From NCBI GenBank assembly GCA_021777285.1, contig JAJYDR010000072.1, positions 2,377-11,558 on the forward strand: 9,182 nucleotides of DNA, read 5' to 3'. Under the pieces are notes generated by a model that saw only the letters and a program-made list of their open reading frames with translations, ran no database searches and was not told the origin of the DNA. This stretch comes from Actinomycetes bacterium. GTDB taxonomy: Bacteria > Actinomycetota > Acidimicrobiia > Acidimicrobiales > RAAP-2. Both the position numbers and the translations under genes were made by a program. Below are positions 6,310 through 9,182 of the stretch, one piece after another (the stretch's first letter is position 1; every line of letters starts with the position of its first letter).

Positions 6310-7860
6310 ATGAAGCACTGGCGTGGAACAAAGATCGCCACCGTACTCGCCACGGTCAGCGGTATGGCTGCGGCTCTGACCGGTGGTGGCGTGCTCGGCG
6401 TGCCACCAAGCGGAGCAAGCACCAAAACATTCGTGATCGCCGACACGTCAAGCGTGCAGAAGATCGATCCCGACATCGTGACCAACTTCCTCGACTTCGA
6501 GGCCCTGGGACTCATCTACCAGCCCCTCGTCCAGATGAGTCCGCAACTCGTCATCAAGCCGGATCTAGCCACTAGTTGGGCCTGGACCAACAATGGTCTG
6601 GTCTTGACTCTTCACCTTCGTCGCGGCGTCAAGTTCGATAGTGGCGTCCCCTTCACATCCGCCGACGCCGTCGCCTCGTTGAAGCGCGCCGTCGCCCCGA
6701 AGACCGCCGACCCGTCAGCGTCCTTCATCGGCTCAGTCAAGACGATCGCTGCAGACGGCCCTTACGCCGTGAAGCTGACGCTCAGCCATCGTGACGCGTC
6801 AGTGCTCGAGGGCCTGACCACACTCAATATGGCTATGATGCCAGCCTCGGCAATCGCCAACGGGAGCATCGCCAAGCACCCCGACGGTACCGGGCCATTT
6901 AAGTTCTCCTCGTGGAGTCCTGGTAACTCTTTCTCCATGGTGGCCAACCCGCACTACTGGGGCGGCAAGGTGTCGCTGCCATCGGTCAAGATCATCACCA
7001 TCGCGTCCGAGCAATCGATCGCCGCGGCGTTGGAGGCGGGGACGATCCAGATGGGTGACCTCACCCAGCCGACTGTGGTCTCGAGTCTTCCCAAGAGCAT
7101 CAAGGTCTCCAAGGCACTGAGCCTGTCCTACCGAGTTCTGCAGATGCAGGACAATCAGCCGAACAGTCCGCTCGACAATGTCAACAACCGACTCGCAATC
7201 GAGTGCGCCACCAACCGAAAGCAAATCATCACTGACGCGCTCTCCGGTCAAGGTCAGCCCTCCGGGCCCGTCCCGCTCGGCCCCTTCGCTTCGAAGCCGG
7301 TGTCTGCAATTTGCCCGACCCAGAATCTGGCGAAGGCCAAGGCGTATCTCGCGGCCGCTGGCAACCCCAATGGATTCAGTTTCACCGCCATGACATCCAC
7401 CGCCCTCGACTCAACGTCCGCCGCCCAGGCGACCACCCTGCAGGCGCAACTCGCGCAGGTGGGCATCACAATGACGATTAATAACCTCGACTCCAACAGT
7501 TACATCCAGGACTGGCTCGCGGGCAAGTTTCAAGCCGCATTCGCGGAAAACGGAGCTGACCCGAATCCGTACGTGATGTACGACCGGTACTTTGGCGCCG
7601 GCGCGGATCTGAAGGTCCCGGCAGGTTACGTCAACCCAACAATCCAGAAGCTCCTAGCCGCAGGTGACTTGGCGACGACCCTCGGCGCACAAAGGGCGGC
7701 ATGGGCGCGCGTCTCCGCCTTCCTGACGAGTCACGCAGTGTGGGACTGGCTGTTTGATGCCTACAACTTCGAGGCGATGGCCCCCAACGTAAAGGGGTTC
7801 ACCGCCTCACCCGTCACGTCCGGCGCATTCGCGGCGCTAGCCACGACTCACCTCTCGTAG
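6310..7860 (+). CDS. Extracellular substrate-binding protein of a peptide-type ABC importer (SBP family 5)
   Basis: This 516-residue solute receptor belongs to the DppA/OppA family. A basic N-terminus (MKHWRGTK) and a hydrophobic stretch to about residue 30 form a Sec-type signal peptide, with a likely cleavage near SGAS (34-37). There is no lipobox cysteine, which is odd for a Gram-positive binding protein. Family marks are LRRGVKFDSGVPFTSADAV (103-121) and GTGPFKFSSW (193-202), followed by NPHYWGG (213-219). The only cysteines are Cys299 and Cys335, which could form a disulfide. The start ATG 6310 has AAAGGGGGGA ending 4 nt upstream; an in-frame GTG at 6244 lies within the promoter and is rejected. 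It is the first gene of the divergent operon, next to the MurNAc pathway, so a muropeptide or aminosugar ligand is plausible. The fold alone does not identify the ligand. Confidence 0.93.
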   Translation: MKHWRGTKIATVLATVSGMAAALTGGGVLGVPPSGASTKTFVIADTSSVQKIDPDIVTNFLDFEALGLIYQPLVQMSPQLVIKPDLATSWAWTNNGLVLTLHLRRGVKFDSGVPFTSADAVASLKRAVAPKTADPSASFIGSVKTIAADGPYAVKLTLSHRDASVLEGLTTLNMAMMPASAIANGSIAKHPDGTGPFKFSSWSPGNSFSMVANPHYWGGKVSLPSVKIITIASEQSIAAALEAGTIQMGDLTQPTVVSSLPKSIKVSKALSLSYRVLQMQDNQPNSPLDNVNNRLAIECATNRKQIITDALSGQGQPSGPVPLGPFASKPVSAICPTQNLAKAKAYLAAAGNPNGFSFTAMTSTALDSTSAAQATTLQAQLAQVGITMTINNLDSNSYIQDWLAGKFQAAFAENGADPNPYVMYDRYFGAGADLKVPAGYVNPTIQKLLAAGDLATTLGAQRAAWARVSAFLTSHAVWDWLFDAYNFEAMAPNVKGFTASPVTSGAFAALATTHLS

Positions 7861-7867
7861 CCCGCAT

Positions 7868-7917
7868 CTCGCCAGACGTCGTACGATGCTTCTCCCCCTC
7901 GTACGACGTCTGGCGAG
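7868..7917 (+). repeat. 19-bp perfect inverted repeat holding the permease start codon
   Basis: The left arm CTCGCCAGACGTCGTACGA (7868-7886) is exactly complementary to the right arm (7899-7917), with a 12-nt C-rich loop. Allowing one bulged base adds four more pairs (GCAT at 7864-7867 with ATGC at 7919-7922). It begins 7 nt after the binding-protein stop codon. The A of the next gene's ATG closes the stem and its TG lies in the loop. No T-run follows, so it is not a standard terminator. Likely roles are to protect the upstream mRNA from 3' decay and to limit or couple permease translation. Confidence 0.9.
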
Positions 7918-8842
7918 CATGCTCACCACGCTCTTCGGTGTTCTGGTCGTCGTCTTCATCATTCTCCGACTGCTTCCCGGCAACGCGGTCACGGCATCAC
8001 TCGGAGTCAATGCGGGACTATTGAGTCACGCGCAACTACAGGCGATCGACAGGTTCTACGGTGTAGGCGAATCCATCCCTCAACAGTTCTTCTCGTGGCT
8101 GTGGTCGATGCTGCACGGAAACCTCGGCATCTCACTCAGTTCACGCGAGCCCGTGAGTACTCTCATCGGCTCGGCTCTTCCCGTCACCCTCGAGCTCGCC
8201 GTCATGAGTATGGTCCTGGGCATCCTCATCGGGGTCGGCTTCGGCATGATCGGCGCCCTACACCCCAACCAGTGGCAAGACGACGTCGGCCAAGGCCTGG
8301 CGGTATTCGGTCTCTCGGTTCCAAGTTTCGTCATTGGCACGATTCTCATCACCTACTTGGCATCGATCTTTCACTACTTCCCCAGTTCCCTCGGCTTCGT
8401 GGGTCTATTCACTAATCCTTGGCTCAACCTGCAACAGGTGTTCTTCCCCGCCCTCACGCTGAGCTTTGGCATCGGGGCGGCCATCATGAGGACAACGAGG
8501 GCAGCAGTTCTCGAGATCAGGGGCCTCAACTTCGCGCGAACCGCTCGCGGCAAAGGGATTTCCCACCTCGCCTACGTGTGGCGCCACCTCTTCCTCAACG
8601 CGCTCGTCGCTATCACAACGATGTCGGGTATCCAGTTCGGCTACCTCCTCGGTGGTGCCGTGATCGTTGAGGATATCTTCGTCCTCCCAGGTATCGGACG
8701 ACTCCTAATCACGTCAATCACCGACCGCGACTTCCCCGTCGTCCAGTCGGTCACGTTGATCTTCGCGGCTGGATTCATCGTCGTCAACACCTTGATCGAC
8801 ATTTCCTACACCCTCATAGATCCCCGAACGAGGCGCCGATGA
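7886..8842 (+). CDS. ABC importer permease, DppB/OppB-like
   Basis: This 318-residue inner-membrane permease is of the peptide/nickel transporter type. The N-terminus LVRRLASMLTTLFGV and LRLLPGN (28-33) are characteristic of the DppB branch. About six membrane segments are visible, at roughly 12-30, 101-125, 138-160, 185-203, 240-262 and 287-309. The cytoplasmic EAA loop, which contacts the ATPase, is FARTARGKGISHLAYVWRH (216-234). DIFVLPGIGRLL (263-274) is also conserved. ATG 7886 gives the family-like N-terminus but has no ribosome site and sits in a strong hairpin; ATG 7919 is a poorer alternative that removes the conserved RRL. The gene lies 25 nt after the binding-protein stop and overlaps the next gene by 4 nt (ATGA). 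Confidence 0.92.
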   Translation: MLLPLVRRLASMLTTLFGVLVVVFIILRLLPGNAVTASLGVNAGLLSHAQLQAIDRFYGVGESIPQQFFSWLWSMLHGNLGISLSSREPVSTLIGSALPVTLELAVMSMVLGILIGVGFGMIGALHPNQWQDDVGQGLAVFGLSVPSFVIGTILITYLASIFHYFPSSLGFVGLFTNPWLNLQQVFFPALTLSFGIGAAIMRTTRAAVLEIRGLNFARTARGKGISHLAYVWRHLFLNALVAITTMSGIQFGYLLGGAVIVEDIFVLPGIGRLLITSITDRDFPVVQSVTLIFAAGFIVVNTLIDISYTLIDPRTRRR

Positions 8843-9182
8843 CAAGCGACACACTCTCCACGAGTGTGAGTGCTCTGTCGCCTCGCGCCTCCTGGCTGTC
8901 AGCGGTGTGGCGCCACCGCAATGGCCGCATCGGGCTCGTCTTCGCGATTCTCGTACTACTGGGATCCATCGCAGGTTGGACCCACGTCACTCCCTATCCG
9001 CCGGATCAGCTCGGAGCGGGGAGCATCCTGACCAGCCCGAGTACGGCCCACCTATTCGGGACCGACCAGTTCGGTCGCGACGTCTTCTCGCAAGTCCTCC
9101 AGGCACTGGCGGTGACGCTGGAGATAGCGCTTCTCGCGGTCATCATTTCCGGGGTCATCGGCTCCATCGCCGGTATCATCGC
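8839..9182 (+). CDS. ABC importer permease, DppC/OppC-like (partial, cut by window end)
   Basis: The first 114 residues of the partner permease are present. Translation begins at ATG 8839 within the ATGA overlap with the first permease; GAGG lies 5 nt before it. A cytoplasmic N-terminus with WRHRNGRIG (24-32) leads into membrane helix 1 (about 31-49). The periplasmic-side motif HLFGTDQFGRDVFSQVL (71-87) is the signature of the DppC branch, and a second helix starts near 91. The frame is open to the window edge. Full members are about 280-300 residues, so nearly two thirds is missing. ATPase genes (DppD/DppF-like) would be expected next. Confidence 0.93.
   Translation, partial: MTSDTLSTSVSALSPRASWLSAVWRHRNGRIGLVFAILVLLGSIAGWTHVTPYPPDQLGAGSILTSPSTAHLFGTDQFGRDVFSQVLQALAVTLEIALLAVIISGVIGSIAGII

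Noticed and set aside
6297..7898. Pairing of the C-rich hairpin loop (7892-7898) with the G-rich ribosome site of the binding protein (6299-6305)
   Set aside because: Only six pairs of low-complexity sequence, easily expected by chance.
8851..8867. ACACTC/GAGTGT inverted repeat inside the second permease start region
   Set aside because: A 6-bp stem within coding sequence, with nothing else to support a role.

Overview
The window looks like part of a GC-rich Gram-positive, most likely actinobacterial, chromosome. GTG starts are used alongside ATG, genes are tightly packed, and the tRNA carries an encoded CCA end. An Acidimicrobiia-like origin is only a guess. No phage, insertion sequence or CRISPR signal is visible. 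I read the region as a locus for recovering and catabolising cell-wall amino sugars (MurNAc/GlcNAc), with an unusual gene architecture.

Layout. Bases 74-147 (minus strand) hold tRNA-Cys(GCA). Directly upstream of it, on the same strand, is a 59-residue two-helix membrane protein (161-340). From 6101 down to 519, also on the minus strand, runs a four-gene cluster. It encodes a GntR/UTRA regulator fused to a GNAT acetyltransferase; a cytoplasmic serine hydrolase of the beta-lactamase/PBP fold; a single polypeptide joining MurQ (MurNAc-6-P etherase) to NagA (GlcNAc-6-P deacetylase); and a double-SIS protein that fits a GlcN-6-P deaminase (NagB-II type). The first three genes are 1 nt apart or overlap by 4 nt. 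A 111-nt gap precedes the SIS gene.

On the plus strand from 6310, transcribed divergently, is a peptide-type ABC importer: a secreted family-5 substrate-binding protein, a DppB-like permease and a DppC-like permease cut by the window edge. ATPase genes probably follow outside the window.

Regulation. A near-perfect 22-bp palindrome (6137-6158) fills the space between a convincing -35 and -10 of the minus-strand operon. One half-site of the same sequence (ATTGGTATG) lies in the spacer of a second convincing promoter driving the importer. This suggests one regulator controls both directions. A 19-bp perfect inverted repeat (7868-7917) sits just after the binding-protein stop codon, and its structure contains the start codon of the first permease. 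It probably sets a high binding-protein to permease ratio, or couples their translation.

Pathway. The importer would bring in a MurNAc-containing compound, possibly a muropeptide given the peptide-type binding protein. The serine hydrolase could trim it. MurQ-NagA would turn MurNAc-6-P into GlcNAc-6-P and then GlcN-6-P, and the SIS protein would yield fructose-6-P. A sugar kinase is needed after ABC uptake and is not in the window. Enzyme and regulator families are read from motifs. The muropeptide substrate and the regulatory circuit are inferences.
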